This document shows positions 28,692 through 40,601 of a stretch of 64,000 nucleotides of DNA, piece after piece. Source of the stretch: Streptomyces sp. NBC_00457. GTDB lineage: Bacteria > Actinomycetota > Actinomycetes > Streptomycetales > Streptomycetaceae. The stretch spans positions 2,728,001-2,792,000 of the forward strand of contig NZ_CP107905.1 of assembly GCF_036014015.1 (NCBI RefSeq), written 5' to 3'. The notes under the pieces were generated by a model that ran no database searches, was not told the DNA's origin, and saw only the letters and a list, made by a program, of their open reading frames with translations. Numbering within the stretch: position 1 is the first letter of the stretch; each line of letters begins with the position of its first letter. A program made the position numbers and the translations under genes.

Positions 28692-29558
28692 TCACGCCCG
28701 TTCGGTCAACGCCTCCACCACCGCTGCCGCCGCTCCCCGCACCGAACCCCCGTGCACCAGTTCCGTGCGGTGGACGACCCGCGGTTGCGTGACCGGGACG
28801 GCGACCGTGCCCGGCACCGCCTCGGCCGCCGAGCGGGGCAGCAGGGTCAGGCCGTGGCCCGCGGCGGCCAGGGCGGTGAGGGCGCGGACGTCCGTGCCGT
28901 CGTAGCGCAGGGAGGGGCGGAAGCCATGACCGCCGTTGGCGGCCCGGAGGTGGGCGAGCGGCAGTCCCGTGTCGGGGGCATCGAGCCAGCGGGCGTCGGC
29001 AAGGTCGCCCAGGCGCAGTCCGGAGCGCCGGGCCAGCGGATGCGTAGCGGGCAGGAGGACGCATACGGGCTCCTCCCCCACGCCGTACGTGGTCAGCGGC
29101 GCCACGTCGGGCAGCCGCAGCGGATCGCTGGGCGCGGCCAGTCCGTCGACCAGACCGAGGTCGGCGGCACCGGTGGCCACGGCCGCCGGAATCCCGTCGC
29201 GAGACAGCACCCGCAAGGTCACTCCCGCGACCGGCAGGGCGGCCAGAACCCGGGGCCCGAGCGCGGTCGGAGCGGCGGCGAGCGTCAGGCCGTGCGCGGG
29301 CGCCGCCGCCATCCGTACGACGTCCGCGCGAGCGGCGTCCAGGCGCAGCAGCAACGGTCCCGCGTGTTCGAGCAGCCGCTCGCCGGCCGCTGTCGGAGCG
29401 ACGGGGCGGCGAGTGAGCAGCGAAGCCCCCAGGTCCTGTTCGAGCGCCGCGATGTGCTGGGAGACCGCCGACTGGGTGTAGCCGAGGTCGCGGGCGGCCT
29501 CGGAGAAGGAGGCGAGGCGGGCGACGGTGACGTACGTACGCAGGAGGTGCGGGTCCAT
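28692..29558 (-). CDS. LysR-family transcriptional regulator
   Basis: A 288-residue LTTR with an N-terminal helix-turn-helix (DLGYTQSAVSQHIAALEQDL at residues 24-43) and an effector domain starting near residue 90 (HGLTLAAAPTALG). ATG at 29558 begins the conserved MDPHLLRTYVTVARLASFSE segment. It is divergent from the amidotransferase-like gene across 84 bases; the T-rich/A-rich stretch around 29605-29615 could hold the regulator's T-N11-A site. The inducer is unknown. Confidence 0.92.
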   Translation of the reverse strand: MDPHLLRTYVTVARLASFSEAARDLGYTQSAVSQHIAALEQDLGASLLTRRPVAPTAAGERLLEHAGPLLLRLDAARADVVRMAAAPAHGLTLAAAPTALGPRVLAALPVAGVTLRVLSRDGIPAAVATGAADLGLVDGLAAPSDPLRLPDVAPLTTYGVGEEPVCVLLPATHPLARRSGLRLGDLADARWLDAPDTGLPLAHLRAANGGHGFRPSLRYDGTDVRALTALAAAGHGLTLLPRSAAEAVPGTVAVPVTQPRVVHRTELVHGGSVRGAAAAVVEALTERA

Positions 29559-29642
29559 GCCCCTAAGGATCCCACTGCATCAGCATGGCTTATCGACGGT
29601 GTAGAAAACATCGTTGGACGTGAACCTCGGGGCGAACCCAGG

Positions 29643-30389
29643 ATGAAGACCATGACGAACACAGCAGCCCGTCTCGCCCTGGTCGGCGACCGCTCCCCCA
29701 ACGTCGCCTCGCACACCCGGATCCCCCTCCTGCTCGACGCGCTCGCCGAGCGCGACCGGCTGGTGCTCGACGCCTACTGGATCGGCTCCGAGGACGCCGA
29801 GGACCCCGACGCCGTACGCGGGTTCGACGCGGTGTGGGTGCTGCCGGGGAGCCCGTACCTCAGCGAGGCCGGTGTGCTCACGGCGATCCGCACGGCCCGC
29901 GTGGAGAGCATTCCGTTCCTGGGCACGTGCGGCGGGTTCCAGCACGCCCTCCTCGAGTACGCCCGTGAGGTCTGCGGCCTGACGCGGGCGGCACACGCGG
30001 AGAACGACCCCGACGCCGAGGACCCGCTCATCGAGCCGCTGGCCTGTTCGCTCGCCGGACACGAGGCCGTGGTCAGGATCGAGCCGAGTTCGCTCGCGCA
30101 GACCGTGATCGGATCCGAGCGGACGATCGAGCGCTACTTCTGCGCATACGGCCCGACCCGCCACCTCGACACCCTGCGCACCCACGGGCTGCGCTTCTCC
30201 GGTCACGACGAGGACGGCCACCCACGCATCGCCGAACTCCCAGGTCATCCCTTCTTCCTGGCCTCGCTCTTCCAGCCGGAACTGTCCGGTGACGGATCGC
30301 GCCCGCACCCGATGGTCCGCGCGCTGGCCCGCGCCGCCGTGGAACACGCACGTCAGGCCGCCACGGGACAGGTACGTCAGCCCGTGTGA
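29643..30389 (+). CDS. Class I glutamine amidotransferase-like protein (CTP synthase C-terminal-related)
   Basis: A 248-residue stand-alone protein resembling the glutaminase half of CTP synthase. The nucleophile elbow is present as FLGTCGGFQHALLEYA with Cys near residue 101. The place where the catalytic His of a class I amidotransferase should be reads ASLFQPELSG, with Gln instead of His. This matches a family known as CTP synthase C-terminal region-related (seleno)protein; here the codon is TGC, so ordinary Cys. No synthetase domain is linked. ATG at 29643 is used, with ATG at 29652 as an alternative. Glutamine hydrolysis is doubtful; a different thiol chemistry is possible. Confidence 0.82.
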   Translation: MKTMTNTAARLALVGDRSPNVASHTRIPLLLDALAERDRLVLDAYWIGSEDAEDPDAVRGFDAVWVLPGSPYLSEAGVLTAIRTARVESIPFLGTCGGFQHALLEYAREVCGLTRAAHAENDPDAEDPLIEPLACSLAGHEAVVRIEPSSLAQTVIGSERTIERYFCAYGPTRHLDTLRTHGLRFSGHDEDGHPRIAELPGHPFFLASLFQPELSGDGSRPHPMVRALARAAVEHARQAATGQVRQPV

Positions 30390-30437
30390 GCCGAGCGGCA
30401 GGTCCCGTTGTCAGTGGCGGCTGTTACGTTCTGTGAC

Positions 30438-34125
<3,688 letters not shown>

Positions 34126-34282
34126 CTACCCACGCGTTTCGGGCGACATCCGCGACCCCGGACATGATCACACCATCGCGTGAATCAGGGGTGAATCCGG
34201 GAGTTCTCGACGGGACTTGTGGCGTTCATCTCTACGCGCGCAGACTACGGAAATTCACGTGTCCCTCCGTAAGGGAGTTCCG

Positions 34283-35530
34283 ATGAACCAGCCCAGATCC
34301 CTCTCCCGCCGCACCACGCTCGCCGCACTCGCCGGGGCGGCGCTGGCCGGCACCTCGGCCGTGCCCGCGGCGGCATCGGACCGCCATGGTCGTACGGTGC
34401 GTTTCGCCACGTTCAACGCCTCCCTGAACCGCGGCACTCAGGGCGCGCTCGTGTCCGATCTGTCCACGCCGGACAACACCCAGGCGAAGAACGCCGCGGA
34501 GACGATCCAGCGGGTCGACCCGGACGTGCTGCTGATCAACGAGTTCGACTACGTCGAGTCCGGTGCGGCGGTCCGCCTCTTCCTGCGCAACTACCTCGCC
34601 GTCGGGCAGAACGGCGCGAAGCCGGTCCGCTACCGGTACCACTTCACCGCCCCGGTGAACACGGGCGTGGCCTCGGGTCTGGACCTCGACGGGCGCAACG
34701 GCGCGGTGACGACGCCCGGTTCGGACGCGTACGGCCAGGACGCGTACGGATACGGCTGGTTCCCCGGGCAGTACGGCATGGCCGTGCTCTCCAAGTACCC
34801 GATCGACACCCGCGCGGTGCGCACCTTCCAGCGTTTCCTGTGGCGGGACATGCCCGGCAACATCATGCCGACCGACTACTACAGCGCCGAGGCGCAGGCG
34901 GTCTTGCGGCTCTCCTCCAAGAGCCACTGGGACGTGCCGGTGTGCGTCGGTCGCTCCGCAGAAGACACAGTGCACTTCCTGGTGTCGCACCCCACGCCGC
35001 CCACCTTCGACGGCACCGAGGACCGCAACGGCCGGCGCAACCACGACGAGATCCGCCTGTGGGCCGACTACATCGGGGGGCGCCGGCGCGGCTCGTACCT
35101 GTACGACGACAAGGGCAGGCGCGGCGGTCTGCGGCCGGGGGCGCGTTTCGTGCTGGCCGGCGATCAGAACGCCGATCCGTACGACGGCGACAGCTACGAC
35201 CACGCCATCCGCCTGCTCCTCGACCATCCGGCGGTCAACCTGCCCAAGGTGCCGCCGACGAGCAAGGGCGCGGTCGAGGCGGCGCGGCTCCAGGGGGGTG
35301 CCAACACCTCGCACACCGGTGATCCCGCGTACGACACGGCGGACTTCGGCGACACCGCTCCGGGCAATCTGCGCGTCGACTACGTCCTGCCGTCCAGGGG
35401 GCTGATACCCGCGTCGAACGGCGTGTTCTGGCCGACGTCCGACGACCCGCTGTACCGGCTGGTGGGCGGCGGGGCGAACGTGCCGACCTCCGATCACCGG
35501 CTGGTGTGGCAGGACGTGCGCGTGGTCTGA
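34283..35530 (+). CDS. Tat-exported endonuclease/exonuclease/phosphatase-fold protein
   Basis: A 415-residue secreted hydrolase. The N-terminus has a twin-arginine signal (SRRTTLAALAGAALAGTSAV, cleavage near AAASD). The EEP fold motifs follow: ATFNASLNRG, LLINEFDY (metal-binding Glu), VLAGDQNADP and SDHRLVWQDV (catalytic Asp-His). ATG at 34283 has AAGGGAG six bases upstream. The Tat route suggests it is folded with its metal before export. The substrate could be nucleic acid or a phosphoester such as a phospholipid head group. It is divergent from geoA and convergent with the ABC operon. Confidence 0.88.
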   Translation: MNQPRSLSRRTTLAALAGAALAGTSAVPAAASDRHGRTVRFATFNASLNRGTQGALVSDLSTPDNTQAKNAAETIQRVDPDVLLINEFDYVESGAAVRLFLRNYLAVGQNGAKPVRYRYHFTAPVNTGVASGLDLDGRNGAVTTPGSDAYGQDAYGYGWFPGQYGMAVLSKYPIDTRAVRTFQRFLWRDMPGNIMPTDYYSAEAQAVLRLSSKSHWDVPVCVGRSAEDTVHFLVSHPTPPTFDGTEDRNGRRNHDEIRLWADYIGGRRRGSYLYDDKGRRGGLRPGARFVLAGDQNADPYDGDSYDHAIRLLLDHPAVNLPKVPPTSKGAVEAARLQGGANTSHTGDPAYDTADFGDTAPGNLRVDYVLPSRGLIPASNGVFWPTSDDPLYRLVGGGANVPTSDHRLVWQDVRVV

Positions 35531-35564
35531 CCGTCCCCGTCAGTACTCCCGGCAGGACTCCCCG

Positions 35565-36314
35565 TCAGGCCCCCCGCACCGCCCGGCCCACCTCGGTCCG
35601 CAGCGCCACGAACTCGGGCAGTCCCCGGGTGGTGATCTGGTCCCGCTTGCCGGGGAGTTCGACCGGCAGGTCCCGTAGCACGCGGGAGCCGGGGCCCGGG
35701 GAGAGGACGACGACGCGATCGCCGACGTACACGCTCTCGTCGATGTCGTGGGTGACGAAGACGATGGTGGTGCCGTCGGTGCGGTGGACCTCGAGGAGGA
35801 GGTCTTCGAGGTCCTCGCGGGTCTGGGCGTCGAGGGAGCCGAAGGGCTCGTCCATGAGGAGCAGCGAGGGGCGGCAGACCAGGGCGCGGGCGATGGCGAC
35901 GCGCTGCTGCATTCCGCCGGAGAGCTGCCAGGGGTGACGGCGGGCGGCGCCGTCGAGGCCGACGCGTTCCAGGATCCGCTCGGCCTCACCGCGCCGCTCG
36001 GCCCGGCCGAGGCCACGGCGGCGCAGCGGCAGGGCGACGTTGTCGCGGACGGTGAGCCAGGGGAAGAGGGAACGGCCATAGTCCTGGAAGACGACAGCGA
36101 GTCGGTCGGGCACGCCGGTGACCGGTGTGCCGTCGATGGTGACCGTGCCCTCGCGGGCGGGGAGCAGGCCCGCGATGGTGCGCAGCAGGGTGGACTTGCC
36201 GCAGCCGGACGGGCCGACGACGCTCAGGAGCTGGCCGTCGGGGACGGTGAGGGTGATGTCGTGCAGGACGGGGTGGTCGCCGTAGTGCTGGGCGACTTCG
36301 TCTAGGCGGAGCAT
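35565..36314 (-). CDS. ABC transporter ATP-binding protein (NitT/TauT-type)
   Basis: A 249-residue ATPase with Walker A (GPSGCGKST), Q-loop (VFQDYGRSLFPWL), signature (LSGGMQQRVAIARAL) and Walker B (LLLMDEPFGSLDAQT), followed by the H-loop (VTHDIDESV). The Q-loop and its spacing match SsuB/TauB/NrtD-type importers of sulfonates, nitrate, taurine or pyrimidine precursors. It is the last gene of a five-gene operon, nine bases after the decarboxylase stop. It energises the two permeases encoded at 37948 and 38781. Confidence 0.92.
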   Translation of the reverse strand: MLRLDEVAQHYGDHPVLHDITLTVPDGQLLSVVGPSGCGKSTLLRTIAGLLPAREGTVTIDGTPVTGVPDRLAVVFQDYGRSLFPWLTVRDNVALPLRRRGLGRAERRGEAERILERVGLDGAARRHPWQLSGGMQQRVAIARALVCRPSLLLMDEPFGSLDAQTREDLEDLLLEVHRTDGTTIVFVTHDIDESVYVGDRVVVLSPGPGSRVLRDLPVELPGKRDQITTRGLPEFVALRTEVGRAVRGA

Positions 36315-36323
36315 CCGGAAGCG

Positions 36324-37928
36324 TCACCTGGCCCAGGGTTCGTAGAGCGCGCCCTCGGTGTCGGCGACGCGGAGGTGGAGGAGATGCGGGCCCGCCTCGT
36401 CGCCCGCGTTCAGGGCGCGGTCGAGGGCGGCGGGGAGGTCGTCGGGGTGGGCGGCGTACGAGGCGGGGCAGCCGAAGGAGGCGGCGAGGGCGGCGAAGTC
36501 GATGCCCTCGATGTTTGTGCCGGGGACGGGAGAGATGCCGATCCGGCGGCCGAGGGCGCGGACGGCGCCGTAACCGCGGTTGTCGAGGACGAGGAAACTG
36601 ACCGGAGCGCCGAGGCTCGCGGCGGTCCACAGCGCCTGCACCGAGTACAGCGCGGAGCCGTCGCCGATCACGCACACCACCCGGCGCCGGTCGGCGAGGG
36701 CTCGGCCGACCGCGAGGGGCAGCCCCCAGCCGAGGGCTCCGCTGCCGGTGGTCAGGAAGCCGCCGGGGAGGTCGACGGGCACGCGCGCGTGGAGCGCGTC
36801 CCGGTGGCTGGGGGCCTCCTCGACGAGGACGCGGTCGCGGGGCAGGCGCTCGCGCAGGAGGTCGAAGACCAGCTCCGGGGTGATGTCGGGTGCGGCCGGC
36901 ACGGGTTCGGGTGCCGGGCGGGGCGGGGGCGGGGCGCGGTCGGGGTCCAACAGCCGCGCGGTGAGGTGGGCGAGGGCCGGTTTGAGGGTGGTGACGAGGC
37001 TGGTGCCCAGCGGCAGCCAGGCCGCCTGCGCCGGGTCGCAGTCCAGGTGGAACAGCTCGGTGCCGGGCGGCAGGAGCGGGCCGTCGTCGGCGACGTGGTA
37101 GGTGAACAGGGGTGCGCCGAGGGCCACGACCACGTCGTACGGTGCCAGGCGCGCGGCGAGTGCGCCTGCGACCGGGGGCAGGAAGCCCTGGAAGAGCGGG
37201 TGGGTCTCGGGGAAGCCCGAACGGCCGGACAGCGGGCTGATCCACACCGCCGACCTGGTGCGCTCGGCCAGCGCACGCGCCTCGGACTGCGCCTCCTCGT
37301 CGTCCACGCCCGGGCCGATCACCAGCGCGGGCCGGGCGCACGTGTCGAGCCGGGCGGCCAGGTGGGCCAGCGCCGAGGGCGAGGCCATGAAGCCGCCGTG
37401 CACGGTCCGCGGCGCCACGGGCTCGGCGGGCCGGTCCCAGTCGTCCTCCGGTACGGAGACGAAGACCGGTCCTCGCGGGTGGGTCATCGCGATCCGGTGG
37501 GCCTCGGCGAGGACGGCGGGCACGTCGGCGGCGCGTTCCGGCTGGCGGGCGAACTTCACGTACGGGCGCGGGAATTCGGCGGGCTGGTCGGCGCCGAGGA
37601 ATGGGCGCAGCTGGATCAGCGAGCGTGCCTGTTGGCCCGCGACGATCACCAGGGGGACACGGTCGCGGTAGGCGTTGAAGACGGCGCCCAGGCCGTGACC
37701 GACACCACCGGCGGAGTGGAGGGAGACGAAGGCGGCGGTGCGGGTGCCGAGGGCGTGTCCGGCGGCCATGGCGACGGCGGTGGACTCCTGGAGGCCGAGG
37801 ACGTAGGTGAAGTCGTCGGGCCAGTCGCGGAGCATGCGCAGTTCCGTGGAGCCGGGGTTGCCGAAGACGGTGGTCATGCCGGTGTCGCGCAGCAGCCGCA
37901 CGACGGCGTCGAGGACGGTTCCGCTCAT
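36324..37928 (-). CDS. mdlC: ThDP-dependent decarboxylase, benzoylformate decarboxylase type
   Basis: A 534-residue thiamine diphosphate enzyme of the benzoylformate decarboxylase/acetolactate synthase family. The active-site residues of MdlC are kept: GNPGSTEL (Ser), FVSLHSAGGVGHG (His), LGLQEST (Glu that activates ThDP) and LFTYHVADDG (second His). The ThDP/Mg motif GDGSALYSVQALWTAASLGAPVSFLVLDN, of which GDGSALYS starts, is in the C-terminal domain. It probably decarboxylates an aromatic or branched 2-keto acid to an aldehyde. The gene sits inside an importer operon, 19 bases after the permease, so the imported compound may be the substrate or its precursor. Confidence 0.85.
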   Translation of the reverse strand: MSGTVLDAVVRLLRDTGMTTVFGNPGSTELRMLRDWPDDFTYVLGLQESTAVAMAAGHALGTRTAAFVSLHSAGGVGHGLGAVFNAYRDRVPLVIVAGQQARSLIQLRPFLGADQPAEFPRPYVKFARQPERAADVPAVLAEAHRIAMTHPRGPVFVSVPEDDWDRPAEPVAPRTVHGGFMASPSALAHLAARLDTCARPALVIGPGVDDEEAQSEARALAERTRSAVWISPLSGRSGFPETHPLFQGFLPPVAGALAARLAPYDVVVALGAPLFTYHVADDGPLLPPGTELFHLDCDPAQAAWLPLGTSLVTTLKPALAHLTARLLDPDRAPPPPRPAPEPVPAAPDITPELVFDLLRERLPRDRVLVEEAPSHRDALHARVPVDLPGGFLTTGSGALGWGLPLAVGRALADRRRVVCVIGDGSALYSVQALWTAASLGAPVSFLVLDNRGYGAVRALGRRIGISPVPGTNIEGIDFAALAASFGCPASYAAHPDDLPAALDRALNAGDEAGPHLLHLRVADTEGALYEPWAR

Positions 37929-37947
37929 ACGGGCCTCCCCTGTGCGC

Positions 37948-38784
37948 TCATATGGGCCTCCCCTTGCCGATCAGCCGTTTCTCGACCGCCAGCAGGCCGG
38001 TGTTGAGCAGATACCCGAGGGCGCCGAGCAGGACCAGCGCCGCCCATACGGTGAGCAGGTCGGAACGGGACTGGGCGTCGGTGAGCGTGAAGCCGATGCC
38101 GTTCGCGGTGCCCGGCAGCAGTTCCGAGAACACCATGAGGATGAGGGAGAGCGAAAGGCTCAGGCGCAGGCCCGCGAAGATGCGCGGCAGCGCGGAGGGC
38201 AGGAGGAGGAAGCGGAGCCTTTCGACGGCGTTCAGTCGCAGGACCGCGGCGACGTCGAGGCGCAGCGGGTCGGTGTTGCGGGCCCCCTCCGCGGTGTTGA
38301 TCAGCACCGGCCAGAGAGCGCTGAAGGCGATCGACGCGACCTGCATCTGCGTACCGAAGTCGAGGACGACGACGAAGACGGGGACGAGGGCCGGGGGTGG
38401 TACGGCCCGCGCGAACTGGAGCACCGGGTTGCACAGCGCGTACGTCCGGCGCGAGCGGCCCACCGCCACGCCGAGCGCGATGCCGGCGACGGCGGCGATC
38501 ACGAACCCGGCGGCCATCCGGCCGAGGCTGGGGCCGATGTTGTCGACGGCAGCGTCGGTGAGGAACACCTGCCGGACCGGGCCGGAGAACCACAACTCGT
38601 AGGCGTGGTCGGCGATACGGCCCGGTGGCGGGAAGTACACGCTGTCGTGCGCCCGGGCGGCCACCTCCCAGCACCCGACGGCGACGGCGAGCACGACCCA
38701 ACGCAGCAGCACACCGCCCACGGCGACCCGCCCGACCTGCCGTACGCCACCGCCCCGCACCGCCACCGCACCGTCCCGGCTCAC
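37948..38784 (-). CDS. ABC transporter permease (NitT/TauT-type), second subunit
   Basis: A 278-residue permease with six hydrophobic segments and the EAA-type loop near DPLRLDVAAVLRLNAVERL. It begins at GTG 38784, which overlaps the stop of the other permease by four bases (GTGA). Most SsuC/TauC-type importers use one permease as a homodimer; here two different permeases suggest a heterodimer. The N-terminal 20 residues are Gly/Val/Arg-rich before the first segment. Confidence 0.9.
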   Translation of the reverse strand: MSRDGAVAVRGGGVRQVGRVAVGGVLLRWVVLAVAVGCWEVAARAHDSVYFPPPGRIADHAYELWFSGPVRQVFLTDAAVDNIGPSLGRMAAGFVIAAVAGIALGVAVGRSRRTYALCNPVLQFARAVPPPALVPVFVVVLDFGTQMQVASIAFSALWPVLINTAEGARNTDPLRLDVAAVLRLNAVERLRFLLLPSALPRIFAGLRLSLSLSLILMVFSELLPGTANGIGFTLTDAQSRSDLLTVWAALVLLGALGYLLNTGLLAVEKRLIGKGRPI

Positions 38785-39581
38785 ACGCCCCTCCCCCGAT
38801 AGGCCGCCGCCCGTTCCCGCTGCTCCGGCGTCCACGGGAACAGCCGCCGTTCGCCCCAGACCAGGACGCCGTTGATGACGAGACCCAGCGCGCCCGCCCA
38901 CACCACACCCGCGAGCACGTCCCGGGTGCCGTCCGTCGACAGGCTCGCCTGGGCGATGAAGATGCCGAGGCCCTCGCCGAAGCCCGCGAGGATCTCCGTG
39001 GCGACGGCGAGGATGAGCGCGACGGCGGCCGAGATGCGGATGCCGGCGGCGATGAAGGGGGCCGTGCCGGGGAGTTCGACGCGCAGCAGGACGGCGAGCC
39101 GCCCGAAGCCGAAGGCGCGCAGGGTGTCCTTGGCGAGGGGGTCGGTCTCGCCGAGGCCGTAGATGGTGTTGAAGAGGATCGGCCACACGCACGCGTAGGT
39201 GATCAGCGCGACCTTGGTCTCGGTGCCGGAGCCGAGCAGCAGGGAGACCAGCGGGATCAGCGCGACGGACGGCAGCGGCCGCAGGAACTCCACGATCGCG
39301 CGTACGGCGGCGTCGACGAGGGGCACGCTGCCCAGCAGCAGACCCAGCGGGACCGCGATCGCGCACGCGAGGCCGAGCCCGAGCACCCAGGCGCGCAGGG
39401 TGGCCCCGATACCGTCCAGGAAAACGCTGTCACCCGCCAACTCCAAGGCCCGCGAGAGGACTTCGGAGGCGGGCGGCAGATAGCTGCGGCGCACGATCCC
39501 GGCCCGGCTCACCGCCTCGCACACCCCGAAGGCGAGGAGCACGCCGAGGAGACCGAGCCCGAGTTCCTGACGCCGTTTCAC
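38781..39581 (-). CDS. ABC transporter permease (NitT/TauT-type), first subunit
   Basis: A 266-residue permease with six transmembrane segments. It starts MKRRQELGLGLLGVLLAFGV and has the EAA-loop region DPLAKDTLRAFGFGRLAVLL. Its ATG at 39581 overlaps the binding-protein stop by four bases. It pairs with the following permease; the shared length and architecture show a duplication followed by divergence. Confidence 0.9.
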   Translation of the reverse strand: MKRRQELGLGLLGVLLAFGVCEAVSRAGIVRRSYLPPASEVLSRALELAGDSVFLDGIGATLRAWVLGLGLACAIAVPLGLLLGSVPLVDAAVRAIVEFLRPLPSVALIPLVSLLLGSGTETKVALITYACVWPILFNTIYGLGETDPLAKDTLRAFGFGRLAVLLRVELPGTAPFIAAGIRISAAVALILAVATEILAGFGEGLGIFIAQASLSTDGTRDVLAGVVWAGALGLVINGVLVWGERRLFPWTPEQRERAAAYRGRGV

Positions 39582-40549
39582 TTCACCACGAGGGTCGCCG
39601 GGTCGATCGGCTTCTTCAGCATCCCCTGTTTCTTCATCAGGTCGGTGAGCCGGGAGATCTGCTCGGCGTCCACGGTGGGCGGAAAGGCCGGCAGGTCGAT
39701 CTGCTCCGCCTGTCCCTCGGTCACCTTCGTGTACGTCGGCAGGATCTCCCGTACCGCCGACGGGTCCTTCCCGGCGATCTCGGCGGCGGCCTTGAGGGCC
39801 CGTTGGAAGGCGGCGAGGGTCTCCTCGTTCTCGTCCGCGAACCGGCTCGAGGTGAGGTAACCGCTGAGCGGGATGTCCTCGACGGGCGCGGCAGCCCCGT
39901 CCACCACGACCCTCGCCTGCAACTCGTCCTGGATCACGCTGTCGAAGGGCTCGACCGCGTGGACCGCGTCGACCTGCCCCTTCTCCAGGGCGGCGCCCAT
40001 CTGCGGGAACGCGACCTGCCGGTAGACCGGCTTGCCGACCCCCTCCTTCTCCAGGATCTCGTTGAGGGTCAGCGACTGAACGTTGTTGAGAACGTTGACG
40101 GCGAGTTTCCGCCCCTCGAGGTCGGCGGCGGTCTTGATGTCCGAGTCCTTCGGGACCAGTACGTCCATCATGTGCGGCGCGGCCCGGATCGACTCGGCGA
40201 CGATCCGGATGTCGAGGGTGCCCTGCTCATGGGCCTGGAAGTAGGTGACGTAGTTGGCGCTCGCCACCATGTCGACCTGCCCCTTCGACAGCGCGGGCAG
40301 CGCCTGGAGGCTCTGCTGGATCTGCTGGATCCGCACGTCCAGGCCCTCCTTCTCGAAGAGCCCGCGATCCCGGGCGATGTAGAGGGCGGCGCAGTCGATC
40401 AGCGGCAGTGCGGCCACGGTGACGGTTTTCCCACCGCCGGACGCGGAGTCGGAGCCCCCGTCGTCGCCGCATGCCGTGAGGGCGAGGGTCAGGGCGGCCA
40501 GGGTCGCCGCGAGCTTCCGCGGTCCCGCAGGTAAGTGACATGACGTCAT
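39578..40549 (-). CDS. NMT1/SsuA-type substrate-binding lipoprotein
   Basis: A 323-residue binding protein with a lipoprotein signal (LAALTLALTACGDDGG, lipobox LTAC) and the NMT1/THI5-like fold: VTVAALPLIDCAALYIARDR, LSKGQVDMVASANYVTYFQA and the LEGRKLAVN strand. Such proteins bind HMP, sulfonates, aromatic acids or nitrate. It is the first gene of the operon. The ATG at 40549 lies in a perfect 12-base palindrome. The ligand may be an aromatic keto acid or a thiamine precursor, given the linked ThDP-dependent decarboxylase; neither can be settled from sequence. Confidence 0.9.
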   Translation of the reverse strand: MTSCHLPAGPRKLAATLAALTLALTACGDDGGSDSASGGGKTVTVAALPLIDCAALYIARDRGLFEKEGLDVRIQQIQQSLQALPALSKGQVDMVASANYVTYFQAHEQGTLDIRIVAESIRAAPHMMDVLVPKDSDIKTAADLEGRKLAVNVLNNVQSLTLNEILEKEGVGKPVYRQVAFPQMGAALEKGQVDAVHAVEPFDSVIQDELQARVVVDGAAAPVEDIPLSGYLTSSRFADENEETLAAFQRALKAAAEIAGKDPSAVREILPTYTKVTEGQAEQIDLPAFPPTVDAEQISRLTDLMKKQGMLKKPIDPATLVVK

Positions 40550-40550
40550 G
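40539..40550. promoter_or_regulatory. Palindrome CATGACGTCATG over the start codon of the binding protein
   Basis: A perfect 12-base palindrome contains the operon's first start codon. Further short palindromic words (GCGCGC, TCATGA) lie within 35 bases upstream. It may be a repressor site overlapping the start, or translation control; chance is possible. Confidence 0.35.
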
Positions 40551-40601
40551 CGCGCATGAGTATCAGGGATTTGTCATGATCACCACAGTAGTCGCATGCC
40601 C

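Noticed and set aside
29643..30389. Selenocysteine at the amidotransferase nucleophile
   Set aside because: The codon is TGC and no in-frame TGA occurs before the stop, so Cys is encoded.
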